Assembly (NCBI GenBank): GCA_004296455.1
Contig: AP018280.1
Span: forward strand, 992,001 to 1,056,000
From: Calothrix sp. NIES-4101
GTDB lineage: Bacteria > Cyanobacteriota > Cyanobacteriia > Cyanobacteriales > Nostocaceae
Direction: 5' to 3'
Length of the DNA stretch: 64,000 bases
Both the position numbers and the translations under genes were made by a program. Positions 36,581 through 48,067 of this stretch are shown here, piece by piece (within the stretch, counting starts at the first letter, position 1; every line of letters begins with the position of its first letter). The notes beneath the pieces are model-generated. The model was not told the origin of the DNA and made no database searches. It saw nothing but the letters and a program-made list of their open reading frames with translations.

Positions 36581-39500
36581 TTAATTGTTGATCGCTAAGA
36601 GAATGATAAATTCTGTACCTTCTCCAAACACAGAGTTAACAGTAATCTTTCCACCGTGGGTGTTTTCAATAATTTGCTTGGCGATCGCTAATCCTAATCC
36701 CGTACCTTTACCTACATCTTTAGTTGTAAATAAATGGTCAAATATTCGGTGTTTGACTTCTTCTTTCATTCCCTTACCGTTATCAGCAATAATAATTTTC
36801 ACCTGGTTATCTTCCACAGAGGTTTTAACGAGGATTTTGTTGGGATTTGCTGTGATTTCCTCAAACTTACGCCCTGTATTTGACTCATCTAAAGCATCAA
36901 TGGCATTTGCCAGAAGATTCATAAATACTTGGTTTAACTGACCAGGAAAACACTCGACATTAGGTAATTTTCCATACTCAGTGATAACTTCAATTGCTGG
37001 ACGTTGTTCGTTGGCTTTGAGGCGATGTTTGAGAATTAAGATAGTGCTGTCGATACCATCATGGATATTAAATCCTACTTTGTAATCTTGATCTGCGCGG
37101 GAAAAAGTCCGGAGACTGGTGCTGATATTTTTCAACCTGTCACATGCCATTACCATTGCATCCAGCATCTTAGGCAAGTCTGCCAATGTATAGTCTAAAT
37201 CTATTTCTTCAGCATGATCGATAATTTCTGCTCCGGGATTTGGCAAAGTTCTTTGGTATAAGCGTAAATGTTCGCTAATCTCAGCCACAGTAGGTTTCGT
37301 TTGTTTGAGGCTAGCGGCAATAAAACCTAAAGGATTATTCATTTCGTGAGCTACCCCTGCAACTAAATTACCCAACGCCGACATTTTCTCGCTTTGGACA
37401 ATTTGTAATTGAGCTTGTTGGAGATTTTGTAATGCTTGTTGAGCTTGTTGATAAAGTCGAGCGTTTTCGAGGGATATGGCTGCTTGGGCAGAAATGAGAT
37501 TAATTACTTGTAAGCGTTCTTCTGTAAAAACTCTAGATATGAGTTGATTTTCGAGATATAAAATCCCTACCAAATGTCCTTGATTAATAATAGGGGTACA
37601 TAATACACTCTGCGGTTTAAATTCGAGCATATATTTCCCAATTACTCCAGGAATATCTGTTTGGCAATTGTCTATGATGATTGTTTTGCGAGTATTTTTA
37701 ACATAATTGATAATTTTTTCCGGAATTTCTTGACAAGTCTCAATTGTTTGTGAAACGAGTATAGTTTGAATTGCCACTTGAGAATTTATCTCACGATTTA
37801 CCGAAGTAATTGCTCGTACTTGCCAGGTGTTGTCTTGGGGGAGAATTAAGACTGATTTTTTTGCACCAGAATTTTCTAAGATAATTTGGCTCAGATTAAT
37901 AATTAGTTCTTCTAATTCGATGCTGCTAGAAATAGTTTGGGCTGCTTTGATGACAGAGGAAAAATCAAGGAAATCGGAAATGCTGGTACTACCTGTAGTG
38001 GTGTGAGTTGATGCCGAAGTAGAACTAGAACTATGGATAGTCGCAACAGTTTCTAGAGAATTCAAGTTGAGTCGTCGCTGTTGGAGAATAGGTTTGAGTA
38101 GCTGGGGATACTGTTTTTCTAAATGATCTGTTTTGGTTTTGGCTCCCCATTTGGCATAGCAGTAATATGCTTCTTGTATATATCCTTGGGCAGCTTTTTC
38201 TTTGCCCCATTCGAGGTAAAATTTACCGGTGAGTTCATTTGCTAAGGCTTCTTCTTGAAGATAGCCGTTTTCCTTGGCTCCACTAATAGCGAGTTCGTAG
38301 TGTTCTATTGCTTGAGTTTTTTGTCCTAAAACTCGATATTTCTCTGCTTCTACCAGATGGAATTTATGTAAATGATTCATTGGGGCATGGTTTGCCCAAA
38401 CTTCGATATTTTTCTGATTATTTTGGATTTTCTCAAGCCAAATTTTTTGTTCAGCAGGTTGAATTTGAGGATAAAGTGCCAAACGAACTAAGGAGTCGTA
38501 GAAATAGAATAAAGGAACAACAACTAGTCCAGTGACACCTCCTAAGGATTGTTCGGCAATGTCTGCATTACTTAATGCTAATTCATAGTGATCGAACAAG
38601 TAACAAAGTAGGAGTTTATTGATAAATAAATGATTAATGGTATACAAATCATTTGCTTTTTGATGAATGGGGAGCATTTTTTCTTCATCATAGGCTGTAC
38701 CAATCAAACTATACAGATGCTCAGATTTTCCTTGTAAATTAAAAACCGTCTGCTGATAAATAGAATTCCAATTGAAAGCGACTTGTTGCTTGATTTGTCT
38801 TAAGGATTCAATATAAAGTGCAAAATCTTTTTCGAGATTTTCTAGTTCTTTACCTAACCAAAATGAGTGGACTGGGTAAATATAAGCACAATAACCAGCA
38901 TACTCCAAATCACCTGTTTCTAATCCTGCGGCATAACCTTCAATCGCAGGTGATAAAGTGTCTCGAATATGCTGTTGCCAATGGGCGACATGGGCATTGA
39001 CAACGGTAAATATTTTGGCTTTGAGTTCTGGGCAATGAAAATGTGATAACAGCTTCAAGGCTAATTTGCCAAATTCAGAGCCAGCATCAATATCAGCGAA
39101 GGCTCCACAAAGAAGCAATCCATAAAGGCTGTAGCCGTAGGCTGAGACAGATGTGTTCCCATATTTGACTGATAATTTGACCATTTCAAAGGTAATTAAG
39201 GGAACCATGACTGGATCGATTTGAAAGGCAGCAGGAAGAACTCTCATTAGGATTTTCATTGCTGCGATATGTTCAGGTTTTACCATGATTGGCAAATGAA
39301 CTAAATCAGGAATAGATTTGCCTTTAAAATGTGCAATAACTTGCTCCAAGCCATGCTGAATATCAGAGGCTGTTGGTTGTTCAGGAAAATTAATACTTAA
39401 TTGTTGAAGAATTGAGCGGGCAATTTGAATTGCTTCTAGTTGTTTACTTTGGACAATGCAAGAAGTAATTTGCATTTCGTAAACGGGTACTTTATCTAAT

Positions 39501-42045
39501 GATGTTTTTGCATGTTGGCAGATGATTTCTGTTAACTGTTGCATCTGCTCAAAGTTACCATTTAGGTAAGCTGCTTCAGCAGCCAAATTATGTATTCCTA
39601 AGGTTAAGCTATATTGGTTTTTCCAACTATCTTCTGCTAGAAGTTCTAAACCAACTAGAGAATATTCAGCAGCCGCAGTGTAAGCGGTTGATGCTTTGGC
39701 TTTTTTCCCAGCTATGAGATTTAATTGAGCTAATTGACTTTGCTCTCTGATGTCGTCAATTAATACCCTACCCAGATTTAATTGATTGATAATATCAAAA
39801 ATGTTTTCTGATTGTTCTGGCTCAAGAATACTATGTAAAATTGATCGCCCAATTTGCAAATGTGTTTTCTGTTTTTGAGTATTGGGGATTAATGAATAAG
39901 CGGCTTGTTGCACGCGATCGTGCAAAAATTTATAATTGACAACTTGCGATATTTCTTCTTGATTAACTTGATTAACTGCCTGTTCTTGTCCAATATAAAA
40001 CTTATAAACTTCACTTTGTGGTAATATAAATCCTTCCTGCAAAGCCTTCCATAAAGCAGCAGCAGTATCCATTTCTGACTGTTGGGAAACTATTGCTAAG
40101 GTACTCAAATTAAACTGATTACCAATACATGCTGCCAATTTCAAAATATTTTGTGTTGTTTCTGGTAACTTCTGCAACTGTAATGCCATAAATTCAACAA
40201 CATCATCAGTTAGCGCGGCAGCTTGTACTCTGACAATATCACACTGCCAATAACCTGCATCTAAATCAAAAGTAATTAAATTATCTTCATGTAAAACTTT
40301 CAGAAATTGCGTGACAAAAAATGGGTTTCCTTGGGTTTTCTGATAAACTAGCTGTGTTAATGGTTGTGCGATATCTTCACGACAATTAAGAGTTTCTGCT
40401 ACTAGCTGATTTAAGCTATTTTTACTTAACGGCTGCAAATTTATAGTATTAATTACTGCGCCTGATTTTCTCACATCATCCAAAGTTATCATCAAGGGAT
40501 GCGCCGTAGATACTTCATTATCCCGATAAGCACCAATTAATAATAAATATCCACTATTGGACTCACTCATTAATACTTGTATGAGCTTCAATGACGCAGA
40601 ATCCACCCATTGTAAATCATCTAAAAACATCACTAAAGGATGTTCTTGACTTTTCAATGCTTGAATAAACTTTTGAAATAATAAGTTAAACCGATTTTGT
40701 GCTTCATTCCCCGATAATTCCCGTGCTGGCGGTTGCTTGCCAATAATCATTTCTAGTTCGGGAATGACATCAATAATTACCTGTCCATTTTCTCCTAATG
40801 CTGTGAGTATTTTCTCATGCCATTGTTTGATTCTTTCATCACTTTCTGTGAGCAACTGTCCCATTAAATCGCGGAAGGCTTGGACAAATGCAGAAAAGGG
40901 AATATTACGGTTAAATTGGTCATATTTCCCCTTAATAAAATACCCGCGTTGTTTAACAATAGGTTTATGGACTTCCGAGACGACTGCTGTTTTACCAATA
41001 CCAGAAAATCCGGCAACCAGCATCATTTCTGTTTTTCCCTCTGAAGTCGTCTCTGTTAGAGAACTCGAGGAAATCCCAGCAACTCTATCAAATGCTGCTA
41101 ATAATTCTACAACTTCATTTTCGCGACCATATAATTTTTCGGGAATGATAAAACGATCGCAAATATCCCGTTTGCCAATCTCAAAATATGTAATTTTTCC
41201 AGTATCTTTTAATTCATATAAACAATTTTCTAAATCATGCTTTAATCCCAAAGCACTCTGATATCTATCCTCGGCGTTTTTCGCCATGAGTTTATTGATA
41301 ATTTCACTGATAACTTCTGGTATATCTTTTTTAATATCCGCTACAGAAGCAGGTATTTGAGCAATGTGACAATGCACTAACTCCATGGCATCAACGCTAG
41401 AAAATGGTAACTCTCCCGTGAGTAGTTGAAAAAAAGTGACACCAAGAGAATAAAAATCACTACGATAGTCTACCCTCGATTCATTCTGCCAGTTTGTTCC
41501 GGGGAAATATAAGCGAGGGTTCCTTCTAAAACATTGGCACTTTTAATTTCTTGGGTTTCTCTAGGGAGCAAAGAAGCGATACTAAAGTCAATTAATCTGA
41601 CTTGCTTACTTTCTGGATGAATCAGAATGTTAGCGGGTTTGATGTCTTTATGGATGACACGGTTTTGGTAGAGATGGTGCAGAATATCAGTTAACTGAAT
41701 CGCGATCGCTAAAAATTCGCTGAGGGTGAGTGAATGGGCTGTAAAATATTCCTTTAAGGAAATTTCCCCCATATCTTCCATCACCAAGATATAGCCATTC
41801 CCATAAGCTTCTAATGACAAGGGTTGAAGGATGCCAGGGATGTTGAGATTTTTGGTAATGGTGTATTGATTACGGAATTGCAATAATTCATTGAAGCTAG
41901 GATAGTCAGAGGTCAGAAATTTGAGGACAACTGCTAGAGAATCTTTTTCTCTGATTCCTCGATATACCAAAGTTCTGGAGCCAACATACAACTGTTCGCT
42001 AATTTTATAACCGGGGATAATCGGGGTTTGATTTGCAGTGTTCAT
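36581..42045 (-). pseudogene. HstK-type Ser/Thr kinase-AAA-GAF-histidine kinase, copy 1, frameshifted
   Basis: Two adjoining frames (41470-42045 and 36581-41386) together encode one protein of about 1820 residues, homologous throughout to the gene at 42293-47728. A one-base deletion near 41474 (taccctcg here, tactcctcg in the other copy) ends the first frame after GRMNRG, just past the kinase activation region. Kinase motifs are HKDIKPANIL and DFSIAS. The second frame has Walker A GFSGIGKT, Walker B MFLDDLQW, a long helical region, a GAF domain, H-box VAGVAHEMNNP, N-box NLLANAIDAL and G2 GKGTGLGLAI. All else is intact, so the shift is recent, or a sequencing error. The AAA-to-kinase part could still be made by internal initiation at 41386. 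Confidence 0.88.
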
Positions 42046-42187
42046 TTATACTGACCTCAGACGGCGAATGTAATTTTCCTTCATGAAGTTAGTATTCCCG
42101 TGAACTAGATGTTTGTTAACAAGTAGTCGGAAATTGAATGTTCTTTTATTTATGATTGAGATTCAATCTGGTTAATGATTTGTCATT
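42046..42187. repeat. Upstream DNA duplicated between the two HstK-type genes
   Basis: These 142 bases match 47729-47870 without gaps, with about five differences by eye. Together with the first ~0.92 kb of the genes they form one near-identical block (41124-42187 against 46806-47870). The repeat therefore includes the promoter or leader of each kinase gene, so both copies should share their upstream regulation. Confidence 0.85.
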
Positions 42188-42262
42188 GGAAACACCTACA
42201 TGACTTTGGGAATAGGGAAGTTCAAGCCGAACTCGATCAAAATTTAGTCCAGTTACGCGATC
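42188..42262 (+). pseudogene. 75-bp fossil of the DUF3352 gene
   Basis: This segment matches 49071-49145, inside the intact DUF3352 gene, at about 71 of 75 positions (shared tract ttgggaata and ttcaagccgaactcgatcaa). It begins exactly where the duplicated kinase upstream DNA ends (42187). It stops inside what is a HIP1 octamer in the intact gene (gcgatcgc there, gcgatcac here), 30 bases from the stop of the next kinase gene. It is a relic of a larger duplication and has no function of its own. Confidence 0.85.
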
Positions 42263-42292
42263 ACAAATTTTCTACCATTACCCAGCACAGAG

Positions 42293-45200
42293 TTACAACT
42301 CAATGTGACCCATAGGTATTTGTATTACAAACTCAGTCCCTTGATTCGGTGTTGAAAAATATTTCAACTTGCCACCATGTTTTTCTGTAATAATTTGATA
42401 ACTAATAGACATACCCATTCCTGTCCCTTTGCCAACTGATTTAGTAGTAAAAAATGGGTTAAAAATTTGTTGTTTAACTTCATCGCTCATGCCAATACCA
42501 TTGTCTGCGATCGCAATTTCGATCCAGTTAGTATCTATAACAGAAGTACGAATTTTTATTTTTTGCGAATTCTCTAATATTCCCTGCAAATTCTGTTGAG
42601 CATTTTTTTCTTCAATTGCGTCAATTGCATTTGTCAAAATACCCATAAATACTTGATTTAATTGTCCGGCGTAACATGAAATTTTAGGCAATTTGCCATA
42701 ATCTTTGATAATTTCAATTGCTGGGCGCTCTGCTTTCTCTGTGAGGCGATGTTGTAATATCATCAGTGTACTATCAATCCCTGCATGGATATCAACCTGT
42801 TTAAATTCAGCTTCGTCCATACGCGAAAAATTTCTCAGGGATACAACAATTTCACGAATACGCTCAGTTCCCACTTGCATTGATTTGAGAGTTTGAGGTA
42901 AGTCTTCCTGAATAAAATCTAAATCAATTTCATTTAGTAATTCTGGAATCTCTGCCTGGCTGGGATGGGACTGTTGATAGAGATTAACCAAATTGAATAA
43001 ATCCTCTGTATATTGTTTCACATGAGTAATATTCCCGTGAATAAAATTGACAGGGTTATTAATTTCGTGGGCGATTCCCGCAACTAATTGTCCCAAACTT
43101 GACATTTTTTCTGATTGAATTAGTTGGGTTTGAGTACGTTGTAGTTCTTGCAATGTTAATTCTAGTTGGGTGGCTTTTTGGGTAAGCTGTTGGGTGCGTT
43201 CTGCAACTCTTGCCTCTAGTTTGTGGTAAAGTTGGGCATTTTCTAGAGAAATAGCAGCTTGAGTGCAGATTAATTTGAGAACTTCCAAGAGATCGCCAGT
43301 AAATGCACCTACAGTTAAGTTATTTTCCAAGTAAAGAATCCCGATGAGTTTCCCTTGCTGGCTAATCGGAGTACATAACACAGATTTGGGTTTGTGACTA
43401 ATAATATAGCGATCGCCAGCAAATTCTACTGCATCACTTAAACAATCAAAAACAGCTACCTCTTGCGATCGCGCTACCGCATAAATCAGACTTTGGGGAA
43501 TCTCCTGATACTCATCTAGGGGAATATCTAAGGTTTTCGTCTCATCTACATTTCCTTGAGCAACTATTAACCATTGTTCCTGTTGGCGGAGAATTAAACA
43601 GCCAGTTTGCGCTCCTCCAGTGGCGATCGCAATCTGCATTAAAGTAGCCAGGAGTTTATCTAACTCAATTTCTTGGGAAATCGCTTGTGCAGCTTTCATG
43701 ACTGCGGGAAAATCTAAGTATAAATTCTTGCTACTACTGATATTTGTGAAGCTTCTCATTAAGGTTGAGGCAATGGTTGTCTCATGGTTGATGGCAAGTG
43801 TGGGAGGTTGGAGAATCGCCCCTAGTAGTTGGGGATAGTTTTGTTCTAAATGGGTGATTTTGGCATTTGCACCCCATTTGGCATAGCAGTAGTAAGCTTC
43901 TTGCATATAGCCTGCGGCGACTTTCTCTTTACCCCAATTTAGGTAAAATTTAGCTGCTAACTCATTAGCAAGAGCCTCTTCTTGGATATAGTCGTTTTCC
44001 TTGGCTCCAGAAATTGCGCGATCGTAGAGTGCGATCGCCTCTATCTTTACTCCTGTTAATTGTAAAATTTCCGCTTGAATTAATTCATATTTATGCAAAA
44101 AATTGCTTGGACAGGCTTCTGACCATTTTTGCAGTTGAGCCTGATTTTTATAGACTTTTTCTAAGCAAGTTGATTGTTCTTCGGTGGATAATGATTCTCG
44201 ACAGATTGCGATCAAGTTTAGAGAGGTGGAAAAATTATGTTCGGCAACAGAGTAATGTCCGACAATGAATGTCAGATATTGTTCAGCCTCCTGAGATGAC
44301 TCTAAGCCTAATTGAAAATCGCCATAGAGATAGTGAACTTTAGATTTAATAATTAAATATGTTCCAAGCCAACTTGAGCTACCGTTAACTTTAGTTGTTT
44401 TTAGATAAATTTCTTCATCTAAAACAGCATTAGCAAAATGATGCCGATCATTTGTTTTGCCAGATAAATTTAGGCTGATAATTTCACAAGCAGTAATGCC
44501 ATCAATAGCCCATTGATTCTGAGTTTTATGGGCAAATTGCAAAAGAGGTGAAATTTTATCTAACAAGGATTCTAAATTGGTACTGACAAAAAATAGATGC
44601 AAAGCTTTAAATATCAAGCTATAGCCAGCAAATTGGATATCGCCGCATTCTAGCCCAACTTGGTATCCTTCATTCAGGGTTGTATCACTTTCCTTGAGAT
44701 GCTTAACCCAATGATTTAAGAAACCGCCAACGATCACACAGACTTGGCATTTCTGAGATGGGTTATTGAGTTGTTCGCTAAGATTCAGCGCTAGGTTGCC
44801 GAATTCTAAACCATTGTAGTAGTCCTCAAACATTGCACCCCTCAATAACCCATAAGTCGAAAAGCCCTTAGGAGATTCCGGGGCATTACCATACTGGAGT
44901 GATAAGTTAACAGAACGTGCAACAATAACTGAATAGAGTGGTAGATCGACAAAGTACGCTGGGGGATCAATATTTTTTAGAACTTCAATGGCAACTTTTT
45001 TCTCGATCACCTGAATGCGATCGCCATCTATCAGTGAGGAAATTTCCCGGTTTCCTAATTTTTCCTGCACTTGTTCAAACTCAACATTTAGTGCAGCTTG
45101 TAAATCTGATTCAGGTAGTACTTCCCCCAATAATGAAAGCGCTTTTCTACCGATTTCAATCGCTTTATGATAATCGGCGCTGAATGTGTATCGGATAATT

Positions 45201-47728
45201 AGTAAGTTATATAATCTTGCCCGATCGACTGGAACGGTGACTTTTTTTAATGCCTGCTCGACCAAGATGTCAGACTGTTCAAAATTGCCATTGAGAAATT
45301 CAACTTCGGCAAGCTGTTGATATAAATCAAAGGTGAGAGAATAGCGATCTTCCCAGGAGGTTGACGAAAGGAGTTCAATTCCGGCTTGAAAATATTGAGT
45401 AGATGCGGTGTAAGCAGTAGCTTGTTTAGCCTTTCGTCCTGCGAGCAGATTAAGTTTCGCAACTTGTTCTTGCTCAGTAGAATCGGAAATTAAGGTGATG
45501 CCAATATTGATTTGATTGAGAATTTCAAAAATATTTTCTTGTTGTTGATTGTTTATTGTACTGTCTCTAAGAAGCCGTCCAATTTTGAGGTGGGTGATTT
45601 GTTTGCAATCTTCGGCGATCAGAGAGTAAGCTGCTTGCTGGACGCGATCGTGTAAAAATTTATATTGAGCGATTTGAACTTCTGTCCGAATGTTGTGCCC
45701 TCCATCACCTACATAAAACTTGTAGATTTCACTTTGAGAAAGAATTAACCCTTCTTGTTGAACTGTCCATAAAGCTGTAGCAGTCTCAATGGTAGATTTT
45801 TCTGCCGCGATCGCCAATGTATTTAAATCAAACTGGTTGCCAATACAAGCTGCTATTTTCAGAATATTTTGGGTTGCTTCTGGTAACTTTTGCAACTGAG
45901 TTGCCATAAACTCCACCACATCATCTGTCAGTGCTGCTTCCCGCACCCGCGCAATATCACATTGCCAATATCTAGCTTGGGTATCAAAGGTAATTAATTT
46001 ATCTTGATATAATGCCTTGAGAAACTGGGTGGCAAAAAAGGGATTTCCTTGAGTTTTTTGATATACCAATTCTGTTAAGGGTTGCACCAAGGAAATAGTA
46101 CTGTTGAGGGTATCAGCGACCAAGTGATTGAGACTATTTTGGCTTAAGGGCTTGAGTGTGATAGTACTTACTTTTATCCTAGTTTTGTTTACTGCATCCA
46201 AAGTCAGCATGAATGGATGTGCAGCAAAAACCTCATTATCTCGATAAGCACCAATCATTAGTAAATATCCTGTTTCCGATTCTACCATCAGCAGTTGAAT
46301 CAGATTCAGTGAAGCAGAATCTGCCCACTGTAAATCATCTAAAAACATCACTAAAGGATGTTGCGATTGAGTAAAAATTTGAATAAACTTTTGAAATAAT
46401 AAATTAAACCGATTCTGGGCAGCAGTACCTGATAATTCTGGTGCAGATGGTTGTACTCCAATGATACGTTCTAATTCCGGAATCACATCAATGATGACTT
46501 GCCCATTTTCCCCTACAGCCTGTAAAATTTTATCTTTCCAACTTGACAATTGAGCATCACTTTCACTCAATAATTGTCCCATCAAATGGCGGAATGCCTG
46601 TACAAATGCGGAAAAAGGAATATTGCGATTAAACTGGTCAAATTTACCTTTGATAAAGTAGCCCCGTTGCTGGACAATTGGCTTATGAACTTCGTTGACG
46701 ATCGCAGTTTTCCCAATGCCAGAAAACCCAGCAACGAGCATTAGTTCCCTCTCGCCTTGGGAAACTCGCGTAAATGCAGCTAATAATTGCTCAATTTCAG
46801 TTTCTCGACCATATAATTTTTCGGGAATGATAAAACGATCGCAAATATCCCGTTTGCCAATTTCAAAATATGTAATTTTTCCAGTATCTTTTAATTCATA
46901 TAAACAATTTTCTAAATCATGCTTTAATCCCAAAGCACTCTGATATCTATCCTCGGCGTTTTTCGCCATGAGTTTATTGATAATTTCACTGATAACTTCT
47001 GGTATATCTTTTTTAATATCCGCTACAGAAGCAGGTATTTGAGCAATGTGACAATGCACTAACTCCATGGCATCAACGCTAGAAAATGGTAACTCTCCCG
47101 TGAGTAGTTGAAAAAAAGTGACACCAAGAGAATAAAAATCACTACGATAGTCTACTCCTCGATTCATTCTGCCAGTTTGTTCCGGGGAAATATAAGCGAG
47201 GGTTCCTTCTAAAACATTGGCACTTTTAATTTCTTGGGTTTCTCTAGGGAGCAAAGAAGCAATACTAAAGTCAATTAATCTGACTTGCTTACTTTCTGGA
47301 TGAATCAGAATGTTAGCGGGTTTGATGTCTTTATGGATGACACGGTTTTGGTAGAGATGGTGCAGAATATCAGTTAACTGAATCGCGATCGCTAAAAATT
47401 CGCTGAGGGTGAGTGAATGGGCTGTAAAATATTCCTTTAAGGAAATTTCCCCCATATCTTCCATCACCAAGATATAGCCATTCCCATAAGCTTCTAATGA
47501 CAAGGGCTGAAGGATGCCAGGGATGTTGAGATTTTTGGTAATGGTGTATTGATTACGGAATTGCAATAATTCATTGAAGCTAGGATAGTCAGAGGTCAGA
47601 AATTTGAGGACAACTGCTAGAGAATCTTTTTCTCTGATTCCTCGATATACCAAAGTTCTGGAGCCAGCATACAACTGTTCGCTAATTTTATAACCGGGGA
47701 TAATCGGGGTTTGATTTGCAGTGTTCAT
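42293..47728 (-). CDS. HstK-type Ser/Thr kinase-AAA ATPase-GAF-histidine kinase, copy 2 (intact)
   Basis: 1811 residues in one frame. Domains in order: Ser/Thr kinase (1-270; Lys in VVLKFL, HKDIKPANIL, DFS in place of DFG, YISPEQTGRM), AAA-type ATPase (~300-600; GFSGIGKT, VMFLDDLQWADSAS), a long alpha-helical TPR-like region (~640-1290), GAF (~1330-1490), coiled coil, HisKA (SSLGQLVAGIAHEINNPVN), and HATPase (TNAIDAIEE, IADNGIGM, GKGTGMGMSISYQI). Such trifunctional kinases occur in heterocystous cyanobacteria, where studied ones affect stress or nitrogen responses; the signal sensed here is unknown. The kinase domain and upstream DNA are almost identical to copy 1. Confidence 0.92.
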   Translation of the reverse strand: MNTANQTPIIPGYKISEQLYAGSRTLVYRGIREKDSLAVVLKFLTSDYPSFNELLQFRNQYTITKNLNIPGILQPLSLEAYGNGYILVMEDMGEISLKEYFTAHSLTLSEFLAIAIQLTDILHHLYQNRVIHKDIKPANILIHPESKQVRLIDFSIASLLPRETQEIKSANVLEGTLAYISPEQTGRMNRGVDYRSDFYSLGVTFFQLLTGELPFSSVDAMELVHCHIAQIPASVADIKKDIPEVISEIINKLMAKNAEDRYQSALGLKHDLENCLYELKDTGKITYFEIGKRDICDRFIIPEKLYGRETEIEQLLAAFTRVSQGERELMLVAGFSGIGKTAIVNEVHKPIVQQRGYFIKGKFDQFNRNIPFSAFVQAFRHLMGQLLSESDAQLSSWKDKILQAVGENGQVIIDVIPELERIIGVQPSAPELSGTAAQNRFNLLFQKFIQIFTQSQHPLVMFLDDLQWADSASLNLIQLLMVESETGYLLMIGAYRDNEVFAAHPFMLTLDAVNKTRIKVSTITLKPLSQNSLNHLVADTLNSTISLVQPLTELVYQKTQGNPFFATQFLKALYQDKLITFDTQARYWQCDIARVREAALTDDVVEFMATQLQKLPEATQNILKIAACIGNQFDLNTLAIAAEKSTIETATALWTVQQEGLILSQSEIYKFYVGDGGHNIRTEVQIAQYKFLHDRVQQAAYSLIAEDCKQITHLKIGRLLRDSTINNQQQENIFEILNQINIGITLISDSTEQEQVAKLNLLAGRKAKQATAYTASTQYFQAGIELLSSTSWEDRYSLTFDLYQQLAEVEFLNGNFEQSDILVEQALKKVTVPVDRARLYNLLIIRYTFSADYHKAIEIGRKALSLLGEVLPESDLQAALNVEFEQVQEKLGNREISSLIDGDRIQVIEKKVAIEVLKNIDPPAYFVDLPLYSVIVARSVNLSLQYGNAPESPKGFSTYGLLRGAMFEDYYNGLEFGNLALNLSEQLNNPSQKCQVCVIVGGFLNHWVKHLKESDTTLNEGYQVGLECGDIQFAGYSLIFKALHLFFVSTNLESLLDKISPLLQFAHKTQNQWAIDGITACEIISLNLSGKTNDRHHFANAVLDEEIYLKTTKVNGSSSWLGTYLIIKSKVHYLYGDFQLGLESSQEAEQYLTFIVGHYSVAEHNFSTSLNLIAICRESLSTEEQSTCLEKVYKNQAQLQKWSEACPSNFLHKYELIQAEILQLTGVKIEAIALYDRAISGAKENDYIQEEALANELAAKFYLNWGKEKVAAGYMQEAYYCYAKWGANAKITHLEQNYPQLLGAILQPPTLAINHETTIASTLMRSFTNISSSKNLYLDFPAVMKAAQAISQEIELDKLLATLMQIAIATGGAQTGCLILRQQEQWLIVAQGNVDETKTLDIPLDEYQEIPQSLIYAVARSQEVAVFDCLSDAVEFAGDRYIISHKPKSVLCTPISQQGKLIGILYLENNLTVGAFTGDLLEVLKLICTQAAISLENAQLYHKLEARVAERTQQLTQKATQLELTLQELQRTQTQLIQSEKMSSLGQLVAGIAHEINNPVNFIHGNITHVKQYTEDLFNLVNLYQQSHPSQAEIPELLNEIDLDFIQEDLPQTLKSMQVGTERIREIVVSLRNFSRMDEAEFKQVDIHAGIDSTLMILQHRLTEKAERPAIEIIKDYGKLPKISCYAGQLNQVFMGILTNAIDAIEEKNAQQNLQGILENSQKIKIRTSVIDTNWIEIAIADNGIGMSDEVKQQIFNPFFTTKSVGKGTGMGMSISYQIITEKHGGKLKYFSTPNQGTEFVIQIPMGHIEL

Positions 47729-48067
47729 TTATACTGACCTCAGACGGCGAATGTAATTTCCCTTCATGAAGTTAGTATTCCCGTGAACTAGATGTTTGTT
47801 AACAAGTAGTCGGAAATTGAATGTCCTTTTATTTATGATTGAGATTCAATCTGGCTAAGGATTTATCATTAATTTTGCCTACCTCCCGTCTCCGCATCAG
47901 TTTGATCATGATTATTTGATTGTGACGATTTCAGGAAATCGAGTATAAATTATTTGCTCATCTCGTCACGGTTGCTCCCAAGTCGAATACATACTTGAAG
48001 GTGCTATTATTTACCGACTATCATAGATTATGTCAGGGTTATAACGTAATCGAGGAAGGACAATTCC
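47729..48067. other. Divergent intergenic region: HstK copy 2 upstream and NTF2-like upstream
   Basis: 339 bases. Bases 47729-47870 repeat 42046-42187. The remaining ~200 bases are unique and must hold the promoter of the NTF2-like gene, whose ATG at 48068 follows a strong gaggaagga ribosome-binding site. No other gene was seen. Confidence 0.55.
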
